From positions 61,417 through 125,416 of the forward strand of contig NZ_QNUE01000013.1 in the NCBI RefSeq assembly GCF_003385595.1: a stretch of DNA of 64,000 nucleotides. Reading direction: 5' to 3'. Both the position numbers and the translations under genes were made by a program. Under the pieces are notes generated by a model. That model did no database searches. It saw only the letters and a program-made list of their open reading frames with translations, and was not told the DNA's origin. Position 1 is the first letter of the stretch. Each line of letters begins with the position of its first letter. Below, piece by piece: positions 18,303 through 27,225 of the stretch. The stretch comes from Chryseobacterium flavum. Lineage in GTDB: Bacteria > Bacteroidota > Bacteroidia > Flavobacteriales > Weeksellaceae.

Positions 18303-18533
18303 ATGGAAAATGAAATCTGCAGAATCAGTATTGCCACCGGCTGGCTTGATGATGAATATATATTTTATGAAAATGGTACCATAAAAAGAAAGTATGATAA
18401 TGACAGCCAGCATTTAAATCTTAGTGAATGGCTCAAACCAGCCCAAATAAGCAAGCAGAATAAAGATAAATTAATTAAAAAATGTCCTGAGGAACTGAAA
18501 GAATATATTATGCAAATCCTGGACTATCCTTAA
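18303..18533 (+). CDS. Hypothetical small protein
   Basis: 76 residues from the ATG at 18303 (an in-frame ATG 18 bases upstream lies inside the promoter element, so it is unlikely to be used). Composition is ordinary and soluble: MENEICRISIATGWLDDEY, a charged middle, and a helical end with KCPEELKEYIMQIL. I do not recognise a family. It is a single gene closed by a strong bidirectional hairpin. Function unknown. Confidence 0.65.
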   Translation: MENEICRISIATGWLDDEYIFYENGTIKRKYDNDSQHLNLSEWLKPAQISKQNKDKLIKKCPEELKEYIMQILDYP

Positions 18534-18541
18534 CAAAATAA

Positions 18542-18575
18542 AAAAGTAACCGGTATCGTTGAACCGGTTACTTTT
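18542..18575. terminator. Bidirectional terminator
   Basis: 13-bp stem aaaagtaaccggt/accggttactttt (18542-18554 with 18563-18575), 8-base loop, A run on the left and T run on the right. It serves the small plus-strand gene and the convergent minus-strand gene at 18577. Confidence 0.9.
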
Positions 18576-18576
18576 A

Positions 18577-19173
18577 TTATGATTTATTTTTTCTCAGGAT
18601 CAATACCAGATTGAGAAATAAAAGCAGAAAATCCAATGTGATCCAGATGCCAAGCTTTGTATTTTCGTAATTATAGGCATCCACCTGTTTTTTTGCAGCA
18701 TCGGAAAGCTTTACACTCTGGTTGATATAATTTTGTACTTCTACAATCTGATCAATATTTTTATTTGGAACAGCATGCTGGGAAAAATACACCAGATTCT
18801 TTTTACCCAGATAACCTATAATCCAGTATTCGTCTGACTTATCCATTTTCAGGTATTCAATTCTATAATATTCCGGGCGGATCTTTCCAATATGCTTAGG
18901 CTCCAGCGTTGTAGTATTCTCCATTTTATTAACATTAATAAGATAGAAGTCCAGAGGCTGCGGAAGTTTATTGATTACCTGAAGTCCTACAGAGTTATCT
19001 ACAAATGCTACTGCACTCTTTTTAATAAACCAATATGCAAAGATTGAAATAGAGAAAACAAGTGTCAGGATACGAAACAGTTTAGCCCATTTTGCCATCC
19101 TTCCCGATTTTATCTTGGAAAGAACCAAAGAAAGCACACAAGCCCAAAAGATAACAAAAATGATAAATACCAT
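18577..19173 (-). CDS. Hypothetical membrane protein
   Basis: 198 residues, family not recognised. Two membrane helices at the start (VFIIFVIFWACVLSLVL and ILTLVFSISIFAYWFI), a central soluble part of about 120 residues (EPKHIGKIRPEYYRIEYLKM), and a C-terminal helix (LGIWITLDFLLLFLNLVLIL) ending in RKNKS. The soluble part is probably extracytoplasmic. It precedes the terminator at 18542-18575 and follows the HD hydrolase gene by 38 bases in the same direction, so it may be the last gene of that group. Confidence 0.7.
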   Translation of the reverse strand: MVFIIFVIFWACVLSLVLSKIKSGRMAKWAKLFRILTLVFSISIFAYWFIKKSAVAFVDNSVGLQVINKLPQPLDFYLINVNKMENTTTLEPKHIGKIRPEYYRIEYLKMDKSDEYWIIGYLGKKNLVYFSQHAVPNKNIDQIVEVQNYINQSVKLSDAAKKQVDAYNYENTKLGIWITLDFLLLFLNLVLILRKNKS

Positions 19174-19211
19174 GCTGCAAAGATACTGATTTCAGATTTT
19201 TCAGGAGCGTC

Positions 19212-19856
19212 TTAATCCACATTCCATTCTTTATAGAACTGATCAAGAAAACCAAGCATATAATTATGTCTTTCTTCTGCTAATTTTTTTCCACTTTCTG
19301 TATTCATCAGATCTTTGAGAAGTAATAATTTTTCATAAAAATGATTAATGGTAGTACCATTTGATTTTTTATACTGTTCTTTTGACATATTCAGATCCGG
19401 CTTGCTCTGAGGATCATACATGAGATTATTTTTAAATCCCCCGAAGTTAAAAGTTCTGGCAATACCAATTGCTCCAATAGCATCTATACGGTCCGCATCC
19501 TGCACAATCATAAGCTCTACAGGTGGATTTTGAGGAGCGCTATCCCTGTTTTTAAATGATATGTTCTCAATAATAAAAAGAACTCTTTCTATCGTCTCAT
19601 CAGAAACATTGCGTTTTTCCAGGAACTCCCGGGCAATTTTTGGAGCTATTGTTTCATCTCCATTGTGAAATTTGGGATCAGCTATATCGTGAAGAAGTGC
19701 GGACAGCTCTACTACTTCTTTATTACAGGCTTCAGTTTCTGCTATCTTTCTGGCCAGCTTCCAGACTCTTTCAATATGAAACCAGTCATGCCCCGCTTCT
19801 GCCCCTTTCAATTTTTCCTTTACAAATTCTACTGTGCTGTCAATTGTACTTTTCAT
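19212..19856 (-). CDS. HD-domain phosphohydrolase
   Basis: 214 residues. Metal-binding HD motifs: GHDWFHIERVWKLA (first His), LSALLHDIADPKF (the HD pair) and a later Asp in VQDADRIDAIGAIGI. The pattern is that of the YedJ/YpgQ-type HD proteins that hydrolyse nucleotides or pyrophosphates. Its ATG overlaps the stop of the upstream alpha/beta hydrolase by 4 bases (ATGA), so the two are translationally coupled. Substrate unknown. Confidence 0.85.
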   Translation of the reverse strand: MKSTIDSTVEFVKEKLKGAEAGHDWFHIERVWKLARKIAETEACNKEVVELSALLHDIADPKFHNGDETIAPKIAREFLEKRNVSDETIERVLFIIENISFKNRDSAPQNPPVELMIVQDADRIDAIGAIGIARTFNFGGFKNNLMYDPQSKPDLNMSKEQYKKSNGTTINHFYEKLLLLKDLMNTESGKKLAEERHNYMLGFLDQFYKEWNVD

Positions 19857-20698
19857 CTGTCTATCAGTTCGTTTAAAATTATGTTCCAGAGTTTTTTATT
19901 ATAGCTCCTAAAAAAATTAACATGACCAATTTCCTTCTTGTCGGATTCAGAAGTCCGTATAAGCCTGTATGTTGGTTTGAGATTAGGATACGTGTCATTT
20001 AATAAACTGAGCACCCCTTTTTCGGTAAGCCACACATCATCTTCAGCCCGGATTACAAATACCTTCTGTTTTAAATTTTTGGAATAATCATCAATTTTCT
20101 CCAACAACCGGTTGGTTGATTTCCTGTTTAAAATTAAGGTTCTCCAGTCATATGCGCAATTTTTTGGAAGACTTTCTCCAAGTCCGAACCAATTTGCCGG
20201 GAAATACCCAAATAATGAGGTTGTTAATGGCTGAACAATTCCAAACCCCAGATAAGCTTCAATTTTTGTCCTCGTTCTAAGATGCCCGACAAAAGCATTC
20301 TGAGTACCTACAAAAATCAATTCTTCAAACATTTCAGAATCTTTATTCATTCCTAAAATTAGTGCTCCTACAGAATGTCCCAGGCAATATTTCTTATAGT
20401 CAGGGAATTTCCTCCTGATATATCGGGTCAGTTCTTTATAATCTTTTGAGCCCCATAATCTCATGGATCCATGAAATCCTCTCATATTTTGAGGTTTGGA
20501 TAAACCTATACCGCGATAATCATAAGTAATAACCGTAAATCCGTGGTCTGAAAAATATTGGGCAAACGAAAAATACACCTGCTGTTTTACACCTGTTGCA
20601 GAATTAATAAGCAATAGTTTTCCATTGCTTTTTTCGGGCATGAAAAGATGAGCAGCAAGAGGAACATGGTCTTCTGTGGTAAGTATTAGTTTTTCCAT
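19853..20698 (-). CDS. Alpha/beta hydrolase
   Basis: 281 residues. The nucleophile elbow is GHSVGAL (YCLGHSVGALILG), preceded by the strand VITYDYRGIGLSKPQNMRG with the oxyanion-type turn. An acid may lie in VIRAEDDVWLTEKG and the His in IGHVNFFR. No signal peptide, so cytosolic. It belongs to the broad serine aminopeptidase (S33-like) hydrolases; the substrate is unknown. First gene of a pair with the HD hydrolase (4-base overlap). Confidence 0.85.
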   Translation of the reverse strand: MEKLILTTEDHVPLAAHLFMPEKSNGKLLLINSATGVKQQVYFSFAQYFSDHGFTVITYDYRGIGLSKPQNMRGFHGSMRLWGSKDYKELTRYIRRKFPDYKKYCLGHSVGALILGMNKDSEMFEELIFVGTQNAFVGHLRTRTKIEAYLGFGIVQPLTTSLFGYFPANWFGLGESLPKNCAYDWRTLILNRKSTNRLLEKIDDYSKNLKQKVFVIRAEDDVWLTEKGVLSLLNDTYPNLKPTYRLIRTSESDKKEIGHVNFFRSYNKKLWNIILNELIDR

Positions 20699-20713
20699 AG
20701 TAAAAAGAAAAAA

Positions 20714-20730
20714 TCCACTATAAAAGTGGA
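20714..20730 (-). terminator. Terminator of the ribokinase-like gene
   Basis: Stem tccact/agtgga (20714-20719 with 20725-20730). The minus-strand transcript continues into a T-rich run. Short stem, so moderate strength. Confidence 0.6.
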
Positions 20731-20785
20731 CATTTTCTTTATATTTTTATATTAAGTTTCGAATATTTGATATGCCTTAAATAAT

Positions 20786-21676
20786 TTAAAAATTAAAGTC
20801 AGATATTCTTGGCAATCCTGTTTGCGATCCTTTACCTCCGGAAACTCTTGATGAAACCTCATTTCCAAATTTCACACAGTCTTCAATAGAATTCCCATGA
20901 CAAAGAGCTACGGCAAAGCCTGAAGTAAAGGCATCTCCCATTCCCATTTTATAAACTGTACTGTCTTTATCATTCCTGTAATATTTCATTTCAGTACCAT
21001 CAAAATAAATAGTGGAATTTGTATCATCCCTTACAAAAACTTTATTAAAATATTTCTTAAGGATCTCTTCTCTTTTTTCTTCACCAAAAATAACATGTAA
21101 CTCACTGCTTTTTGCAACAATGAAATCCACATTTTCAATAATATCATTACTGATCTTCATCGCAGGCGAAGCATAAAGGCCTACTTTCTTACCGTATCTC
21201 TTGGCTTTTTTTACCGTATATTCCACCACATCCATAGAAACCTCAAGCTGAACAAGCACAAGGTCTGAAGTAGTAAAATAACGGTCAGCTTCATCTACAT
21301 GTTCTTTATTCAGATACTTATTTGCTGCAGGAACTACTACAATAGCGGCATTTCCATCGCAGGTGGTCACATAAGCTGTTCCTGTAGATTCTTTATCTGT
21401 TTCATGAACAAAACCTACGTTTACATTTTCACTCACAAGATTCCTCATGATCTGCTGCCCCAGCGGATCCATTCCCACGCAACCGATGAAGTAAACACTT
21501 GCTCCCAGCCGCGCTGTTCCCACTGCCTGATTCGCCCCTTTGCCACCAAAATAACTATCTGAATTAACAGCCAGTACTGTTTCATTTGGCAAAGGAAGTT
21601 TTTCGGTTTCTAAGACCAGATCTATTGATGAGCTGCCTACAACAATAATCTTAGGTTGTTCTGAGGAGAAATTCAT
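20786..21676 (-). CDS. Ribokinase-like PfkB sugar kinase
   Basis: 296 residues. N-terminal PfkB block IIVVGSSSIDLVLETEKLPLPNETV with FGGKGANQAVGTARLG (typical of ribokinase RbsK) and C-terminal KMGMGDAFTSGFAVAL, where the catalytic Asp is kept but the usual GAGD anion hole reads GMGD. ATP-dependent phosphorylation of ribose or a related sugar is likely. No transporter or regulator for ribose lies beside it. The Ala-to-Met change in GxGD is unusual and may tune substrate or rate. A hairpin terminator follows. Confidence 0.85.
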   Translation of the reverse strand: MNFSSEQPKIIVVGSSSIDLVLETEKLPLPNETVLAVNSDSYFGGKGANQAVGTARLGASVYFIGCVGMDPLGQQIMRNLVSENVNVGFVHETDKESTGTAYVTTCDGNAAIVVVPAANKYLNKEHVDEADRYFTTSDLVLVQLEVSMDVVEYTVKKAKRYGKKVGLYASPAMKISNDIIENVDFIVAKSSELHVIFGEEKREEILKKYFNKVFVRDDTNSTIYFDGTEMKYYRNDKDSTVYKMGMGDAFTSGFAVALCHGNSIEDCVKFGNEVSSRVSGGKGSQTGLPRISDFNF

Positions 21677-21742
21677 TGTGTTTAAATTTTATTTACAATT
21701 TATATCTTGTGAAATTACTGATTCAAAAATAGCCAATTTTAA

Positions 21743-22378
21743 TTAACTTATCTCAATAAATTCAGTAATTATCTTCACCGGCAATTGATCTTTATCATAA
21801 GCAATGTAACTGGCATAAAACCCTTCTCCATAACCGGTTTCAAAAGCGAATATAGTTCCTGGGAGTTCACCTGACGGCTTTAAAAAAGCATACTGATCTA
21901 TTGCTCCGTTTTCATCAAAGAAATATTCATGGAAAAATTCTTCATAGATTCCCATAAAGTCCACTCCTTTGTTACGATATAATTTTTGTTCTAATTCATT
22001 AAGACTGTTTTGGGTATCTGCATCCATAAAACAGCCCATTCCGCTCTCTACAGGATAACCGAAGACCTCTCCTTCTGCCAGATCTTTGATATTCTGACCA
22101 GCTGTAGTAGCCAATTTCCATTCATCAATTTCAGAAGTACTGAATATGATTTCCGTATAAGCCACACAGTTACTTTCTCTTTCTTTATGTATTATTACCG
22201 GAAATTTTCCTTTTGGAAACTCTGTAGAAAAAGGCATCATATCATTCGTAATCAAAGGATCACAGGCTACAAGCTTACCACTGGAAAGATAAATTTTCCC
22301 AACTTCAAAACTTTCTAATAGTGGGCTTTCCACAAAGTCTTTTGAAAATAACTTTTGTATGTTTTCAATGTGTGTCAT
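21743..22378 (-). CDS. DUF4241 domain protein
   Basis: 211 residues. The family pattern is clear: VGKIYLSSGKLVACDPLI near residue 25, then EVFGYPVESGMGCFMDADTQ and ETGYGEGFYASYIAYD. The function of DUF4241 is unknown; relatives often occur in toxin-immunity settings, but nothing around this copy supports that. No signal or membrane helix. Lone gene between the kinase and valS. Confidence 0.8.
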   Translation of the reverse strand: MTHIENIQKLFSKDFVESPLLESFEVGKIYLSSGKLVACDPLITNDMMPFSTEFPKGKFPVIIHKERESNCVAYTEIIFSTSEIDEWKLATTAGQNIKDLAEGEVFGYPVESGMGCFMDADTQNSLNELEQKLYRNKGVDFMGIYEEFFHEYFFDENGAIDQYAFLKPSGELPGTIFAFETGYGEGFYASYIAYDKDQLPVKIITEFIEIS

Positions 22379-22468
22379 TTTTCATCTTTTTAAACCATCA
22401 GGCTGGATACAACTTCTCTGTCTGTACCCAGCCCGATATTAAGACAACGAATTGTCTATATTTTAAAT

Positions 22469-25084
22469 TTACAAACTTTTCAGCTTCTCTTCCAAAATCG
22501 CAATTTTGTCAAGTGCATCTTTTTGCTTCTTACGTTCCGTCTCTACTACTTCAGGTTTGGCATTGGCAACAAACTTCTCATTGGATAATTTCTTTTCAAC
22601 TGAAACAAGGAAACCTTTTAAATATTTTAATTCTTCTTCGGTCTTGGCCTTCTCTTCCCCTAAGTCCAGATTCTCACTTAAAGGAATAGAGATTTCAGTA
22701 GCTCCAACAAGGAAAGTAAAACTAGGCTTATCTGTTTTTTGTCCGAAATGAATACTTTCAATATTAGCCAATTTCTTTATAACTGCTTCATTGGCAAACT
22801 CAGATGCATTTGTATAGACTTCTACGGTTTCTCTAGGTGAAATTCCTTTTGTCTGACGGTAATTTCTAACCCCTGAAATCAATTCTGCAGCTGTTTCAAA
22901 ATTTTTAATAATAGTATCATCAAACACACCGGCCTCTTTCTGCTGAGCAATGACTAAAGCCTGATCCAAACTTCTTTCCGAAATAGTTTGCCATAATTCT
23001 TCTGTTAAGAAAGGCATAAAAGGATGAAGTAACTTCATTAATTCTTCAAAGAAATATATTGTTTTATGATAAACTTCTTTAGAAATTCCTTCTCCATAAT
23101 TTGGCTTGATAGCCTCAAGATACCACCCGCAAAAATCATCCCAAATTAGTTTATAGATCAGATGAAGGGCATCAGAAATTCTGAATTTTTCAAATTGATC
23201 ATTAATTTCAGCTATTGTTTTATTCAATTTGTTTTCGAACCATTCTATCGTTTGAATTTCTGTCGAATTAGGCGTTTTATCTTCGTGATTCCACATATTG
23301 ATCAGACGGAATGCATTCCAGATCTTTGTCATGAAGTTTCTTCCCTGAAGCATCAGTTCTTCGTCAAAAAGAAGATCATTCCCTGCTGCAGAACTCAACA
23401 GAATTCCTACACGTACGCCGTCAGCCCCATATTTATCCATAAGTTCAAGAGGATCAGGAGAGTTCCCCAGAGACTTGGACATTTTTCTTCTTTGCTTGTC
23501 TCTTACAATTCCTGTAAAATAAACATTCCTGAAAGGAACTTCTTTTCGATATTCCAGTCCTGCCATAATCATTCTTGCTACCCAGAAGAAAATAATATCG
23601 GGTGCGGTAACCAGATCAGAGGTTGGATAATAATACTGGATTTCTTTATTTTCAGGATCATTCAGGCCATCAAATACGGACATTGGCCATAGCCAGGATG
23701 AAAACCAGGTATCTAAGGCATCATTATCCTGCTTAAGGTTTTCTTGTGTTAATTCATTATTTCCCGTTTTTTGTTTTGCCAGTTCCAGAGCTTCTTCTTT
23801 CGTTTCAGCAACAACAAAATCTTCATCACCTGTACCATAGTAATAAGCAGGGATTTGCTGCCCCCACCACAGCTGACGGGAAATATTCCAATCACGGATG
23901 TTCTCCATCCAGTGCTTGTAAGTATTTTTAAACTTCTCAGGATAGAACTTTACCTCATCATTCATAACCACATCCAGAGCCGGCTGGGCAATTTCAGACA
24001 TTTTCAGGAACCATTGTACTGAAACTTTAGGTTCAATAACAGCACCTGTCCTTTCTGAAGTTCCAACTTTATTTACATAGTCTTCCGCTTTCAGCAAAAG
24101 GTCTTTTTCCTCTAATTCTTTTGCGATCTGCTTTCGTACTTCAAATCTGTTTTTCCCGGCATAATGCAGACCATGCTCATTAAGATTTCCATCATCATCC
24201 AGAGCATCAATCATTTTTAACTGATGTTTCTGACCGATTTCATAATCGTTTGTATCATGCGCCGGAGTAATTTTCAGTGCTCCTGTTCCAAATTCTATAT
24301 CAACATACTCATCTTCAATGATCGGAACGACTCTGTTAACAATCGGGACAATCACGTTTTTACCTTTTAAGTGAGCATATCTTTCATCATCAGGATTAAT
24401 ACATACGGCAGTATCCCCGAAAATGGTTTCAGGACGTGTGGTAGCAACTGAAAGAAATTCTTCAGATCCTTCAATCTTATATTTAAGGAAGTATAGCTTC
24501 CCGTTCTGTTCTTTGAATATTACCTCTTCATCTGAAATATTGGTTTTTGCCTCAGGATCCCAGTTAACCATTCGGTAACCTCTATAAATCAATCCTTTAT
24601 TATACAGGTCTACAAAACTTTTGATTACCTGTTCTGACAATTTCTCTTCCATTGTGAAGCGGGTTCTGTCCCAGTCACATGAACATCCCAGTTTCTTCAG
24701 CTGCTCAAGAATGGTCCCTCCGTATTTATGAGTCCATTCCCAGGCATGTTCCAGAAACTGCTCACGGGTAATGTCTGATTTACTGACTCCCTCAGACTTC
24801 AGTTTAGCAACAACTTTAGCTTCAGTAGCAATTGAAGCATGATCTGTTCCCGGAATCCAGCAGGCATTAAACCCGCGCATTCTTGCACGACGGACCAGAA
24901 CATCTTGAATGGTATTGTTCAGCATATGTCCCATGTGTAATATCCCCGTAACATTTGGTGGAGGTATTACCACAGTATATGGAGGTTTATCATTAGGCTC
25001 TGAATGGAAATATTTGTTTTCCAACCAGTAGTTATACCATTTTTGTTCTGTTTCCTGTGGATTGTACTTTTCTGAAATCTGCAT
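22469..25084 (-). CDS. valS: Valyl-tRNA synthetase
   Basis: 871 residues from the ATG at 25084. HIGH motif in PPPNVTGILHMGHMLN (HMGH at 50-53), editing domain in the middle (ATTRPETIFGDTAV), KMSKS motif in RRKMSKSLGNSPDP, and the C-terminal coiled-coil tRNA arm (KYLKGFLVSVEKKLSNEKFVANAKPEVVE) typical of ValS. A TTG further upstream (25108) is in frame, but a TATTTTTG promoter element ends only 5 bases before it, so the later ATG, which also matches the family N-terminus MQISEKYNPQETEQKWY, is preferred. Confidence 0.97.
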   Translation of the reverse strand: MQISEKYNPQETEQKWYNYWLENKYFHSEPNDKPPYTVVIPPPNVTGILHMGHMLNNTIQDVLVRRARMRGFNACWIPGTDHASIATEAKVVAKLKSEGVSKSDITREQFLEHAWEWTHKYGGTILEQLKKLGCSCDWDRTRFTMEEKLSEQVIKSFVDLYNKGLIYRGYRMVNWDPEAKTNISDEEVIFKEQNGKLYFLKYKIEGSEEFLSVATTRPETIFGDTAVCINPDDERYAHLKGKNVIVPIVNRVVPIIEDEYVDIEFGTGALKITPAHDTNDYEIGQKHQLKMIDALDDDGNLNEHGLHYAGKNRFEVRKQIAKELEEKDLLLKAEDYVNKVGTSERTGAVIEPKVSVQWFLKMSEIAQPALDVVMNDEVKFYPEKFKNTYKHWMENIRDWNISRQLWWGQQIPAYYYGTGDEDFVVAETKEEALELAKQKTGNNELTQENLKQDNDALDTWFSSWLWPMSVFDGLNDPENKEIQYYYPTSDLVTAPDIIFFWVARMIMAGLEYRKEVPFRNVYFTGIVRDKQRRKMSKSLGNSPDPLELMDKYGADGVRVGILLSSAAGNDLLFDEELMLQGRNFMTKIWNAFRLINMWNHEDKTPNSTEIQTIEWFENKLNKTIAEINDQFEKFRISDALHLIYKLIWDDFCGWYLEAIKPNYGEGISKEVYHKTIYFFEELMKLLHPFMPFLTEELWQTISERSLDQALVIAQQKEAGVFDDTIIKNFETAAELISGVRNYRQTKGISPRETVEVYTNASEFANEAVIKKLANIESIHFGQKTDKPSFTFLVGATEISIPLSENLDLGEEKAKTEEELKYLKGFLVSVEKKLSNEKFVANAKPEVVETERKKQKDALDKIAILEEKLKSL

Positions 25085-25112
25085 AAATTCTATTTCTTTG
25101 GCTTGCAATTTG

Positions 25113-25120
25113 CAAAAATA
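25113..25120 (-). promoter_or_regulatory. -7 element of valS
   Basis: Minus strand TATTTTTG (TAnnTTTG), 29 bases upstream of the valS ATG. It helps choose that start. Confidence 0.5.
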
Positions 25121-25162
25121 GTCTAAAGAAAAAAATTTTTAAGCATGAATTAAAATAATTTT

Positions 25163-25170
25163 TAACTTTG
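25163..25170 (+). promoter_or_regulatory. -7 element of the DUF1573 gene
   Basis: TAACTTTG, exact TAnnTTTG match, 43 bases upstream of the ATG at 25213. Confidence 0.55.
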
Positions 25171-25212
25171 TTTCACAAAATTTATCTAACAAACATATTA
25201 ACATTCAAGAAT

Positions 25213-25677
25213 ATGAAGAAATTAATCGCAGGAATTGCATTATTCGGAACATTTGCTCTGGCATCTGCACAAACAATTACGTTTGATAAAACTACTTATG
25301 ACTATGGTACTATTAAGCCTAATGCTGACGGTACAAGGTTCTTTACAGTAACAAACACAGGAGATAAGCCTTTGATCATATCAAATGTAAAGCCTTCTTG
25401 CGGATGTACAACTCCTGAATTCAGCCAGGATCCGATCATGCCGGGAAAATCTGCTAAGATCAAAGTGGGATACAACACTGCTCTTAATGGAGGATTCAAC
25501 AAAATGATTGAAGTTTTCTCTAATGACCCTGCAAACAGCAGAAGTGTAATTTATATCAAAGGTACAGTAGATGCTAATGCACCTGAGCCAAAAGTATTGA
25601 CTCCTGCTGAGCAGAAAGAAGCTGCAAAAGCAGAGAAAAAAGCTGCAAAAATCGCTAAAAAAGCTGCTGCAAAGTAA
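25213..25677 (+). CDS. Secreted DUF1573 protein
   Basis: 154 residues from the ATG at 25213. An earlier in-frame ATG at 25168 overlaps the promoter element and would mask the signal peptide. Signal peptide MKKLIAGIALFGTFALASA, then one DUF1573 Ig-like domain: FDKTTYDYGTIKPNADGTRFFTVTNTGDKPLIISN, VKPSCGCTTPEF (conserved CGC), VFSNDPANSRSVIYIKG. The last 25 residues are a Lys/Ala-rich tail (KAEKKAAKIAKKAAAK). Exported, probably periplasmic; exact role unknown. Very common in Bacteroidota. Confidence 0.9.
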   Translation: MKKLIAGIALFGTFALASAQTITFDKTTYDYGTIKPNADGTRFFTVTNTGDKPLIISNVKPSCGCTTPEFSQDPIMPGKSAKIKVGYNTALNGGFNKMIEVFSNDPANSRSVIYIKGTVDANAPEPKVLTPAEQKEAAKAEKKAAKIAKKAAAK

Positions 25678-25693
25678 GCTTTACAAAAGAAAT

Positions 25694-25725
25694 AAAAATA
25701 CCGCCCCGGATGAGGCGGTATTTTT
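25694..25725. terminator. Bidirectional terminator after the DUF1573 gene
   Basis: Stem aaaaataccgcc/ggcggtattttt (25694-25705 with 25714-25725), 8-base loop. GC-rich core with A and T flanks. Confidence 0.9.
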
Positions 25726-25807
25726 ATTATATTTATAATAATCAGATTGTTCAGAAGTTCTGATCTGTCATATTTAAATTTAGCAAAACATTAATTTCAC
25801 ATATTAT

Positions 25808-26677
25808 ATGGACACCAATTTCTCAGATGACTTTCAGATAAACGGAAAATTCTCAATAAAAAAAGCCCCTACATCTTATGATGGAAAACTTACCAAAGAA
25901 GAAGGAGCTCAAATGCTGATTCAGGAAAAAGAAAAACTCCGGGAGCTGCAGGAAAAACTCTACGCAGATGGCAGCAAGTCTCTTCTGGTAGTACTACAGG
26001 CTATGGATGCTGCAGGAAAAGACAGCATGATCGAACATGTATTTGGTGGTGTGAATCCGCAAGGCTGTAATGTTACCAGCTTTAAGACCCCTAGTTCCAA
26101 AGAATATTCCCACGACTTTTTATGGAGACATTACCTGGCTTTACCCCAGAAAGGGATGATAGGAATCTTTAACCGATCTCATTACGAGAGTGTTTTGGTC
26201 TGTAAGGTCCATCCTGAATATAACCTTAGTGAAAAAACATGGTCTTCTGTAAAGGATTTTGACAATGCATTCTGGGAAAACCGCTATGAAAGCATCAGGA
26301 ATTTTGAAAAACATCTTTCACAGAACGGAACAACAATCATTAAGATCTTTTTAAATGTTTCAAAAGATGAACAGAAAAAGAGACTTCTGGACAGAATTGA
26401 TGAACAGGAAAAAAACTGGAAGTTTTCTGCCGGGGATCTGCCGGAAAGAGCCTTATTTGATCAATATATGAAGGCTTATGAAACAGCCATAAATGAAACA
26501 TCAAAAGATTATGCGCCGTGGTATGTGCTTCCTGCTGATAACAAATGGTTTGCAAGGGTTGCCGCCATACAGATCATTATTGATACACTGGAAAAAATGA
26601 ATCTTAAATATCCTTCACTTTCCGAAAAAGAAAAACAGGAATTAATTGATTCAAAAAAAATACTTGAAAATGAATAA
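25808..26677 (+). CDS. Polyphosphate kinase 2 family protein
   Basis: 289 residues, the one-domain PPK2 size. P-loop MDAAGKDSMIEHVFGGVNPQG (near residue 62), then FNRSHYESVLV and the lid region WENRYESIRNFEKHLSQNGTTIIKIFLN with RLLDRIDEQEKNWKFS. The enzyme moves phosphate between polyphosphate and nucleotides, usually making NTP or NDP from polyP. Which class (nucleoside mono- or diphosphate user) cannot be decided by eye. Single gene, closed by a hairpin terminator. Confidence 0.9.
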   Translation: MDTNFSDDFQINGKFSIKKAPTSYDGKLTKEEGAQMLIQEKEKLRELQEKLYADGSKSLLVVLQAMDAAGKDSMIEHVFGGVNPQGCNVTSFKTPSSKEYSHDFLWRHYLALPQKGMIGIFNRSHYESVLVCKVHPEYNLSEKTWSSVKDFDNAFWENRYESIRNFEKHLSQNGTTIIKIFLNVSKDEQKKRLLDRIDEQEKNWKFSAGDLPERALFDQYMKAYETAINETSKDYAPWYVLPADNKWFARVAAIQIIIDTLEKMNLKYPSLSEKEKQELIDSKKILENE

Positions 26678-26679
26678 TA

Positions 26680-26710
26680 AAAAACCTCAATCAATTAGAT
26701 TGAGGTTTTT
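26680..26710. terminator. Bidirectional terminator between ppk2 and rnpB
   Basis: 13-bp stem aaaaacctcaatc/gattgaggttttt (26680-26692 with 26698-26710), 5-base loop, A and T runs on either side. It ends both the plus-strand PPK2 transcript and the minus-strand rnpB transcript. Confidence 0.9.
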
Positions 26711-26737
26711 CATTCCGGATTTGGAAATCAGGAAAAT

Positions 26738-27062
26738 CACGAGAAAATCTATAAGCCGGATTCTGTACTTCCGAGGAAGTGCCTGTTATTTATCTACGTC
26801 TTACATTGCTGCAAGACTTGAGCTGATTACCCCTCGGTTTTCAGGACGAGCCACCCCTATTTTCATTACTGAAAAGAACCGATATACTTACCATTGCACC
26901 ACAAAGAGTTTACCTGGTTTCACTACAGCCGAACTGTACCTGCTTTCTGTTGCACTTGTCCTACCCTCACGGGTGACGGATGTTATCCGCTTTGCTGCTC
27001 TACGGTGTCCGGACTTTCCTACCCCTGCCGAAACAGGAATCAACAGGCCGACCTTCTCGAGA
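26738..27062 (-). ncRNA. rnpB: RNase P RNA (catalytic subunit)
   Basis: On the minus strand the RNA starts near 27062 and contains the universal 5' core GGAAAGTCCGGACACC, the internal block AGGACAAGTGCAACAGAAAG, GTAAACTC and GGTGCAATGGTAAG segments, and the 3' core ACAGAATCCGGCTTAT. P1 can be formed by CGAGAA (27059-27054) with TTCTCG (26745-26740). Length of about 325 nt fits bacterial type A RNase P RNA. It processes tRNA 5' ends together with RnpA. A TATCTTTG element lies just upstream. The ends are estimated to within several bases. Apparent ORFs here are chance. Confidence 0.95.
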
Positions 27063-27065
27063 TAG

Positions 27066-27073
27066 CAAAGATA
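27066..27073 (-). promoter_or_regulatory. -7 element of rnpB
   Basis: Minus strand TATCTTTG, exact TAnnTTTG match, about 5 bases upstream of the predicted RNase P RNA 5' end. Confidence 0.6.
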
Positions 27074-27225
27074 CATAGAATTTCAGAAAGCCAAAAGAAG
27101 GAAAAAGGATATTAATCCGTTTATTTTTAAAAGCTCACGGGCAAATCCGTTGCTTTCTCTGCCTTATTCTATTATTTTCTTCATCAATTACCACATTATT
27201 GTTATCTTCGTGCCATTATATATCT

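Noticed and set aside
26646..27115. Several overlapping frames of 60-140 codons on both strands
   Set aside because: They lie inside the RNase P RNA gene, whose conserved core is plain on the minus strand.
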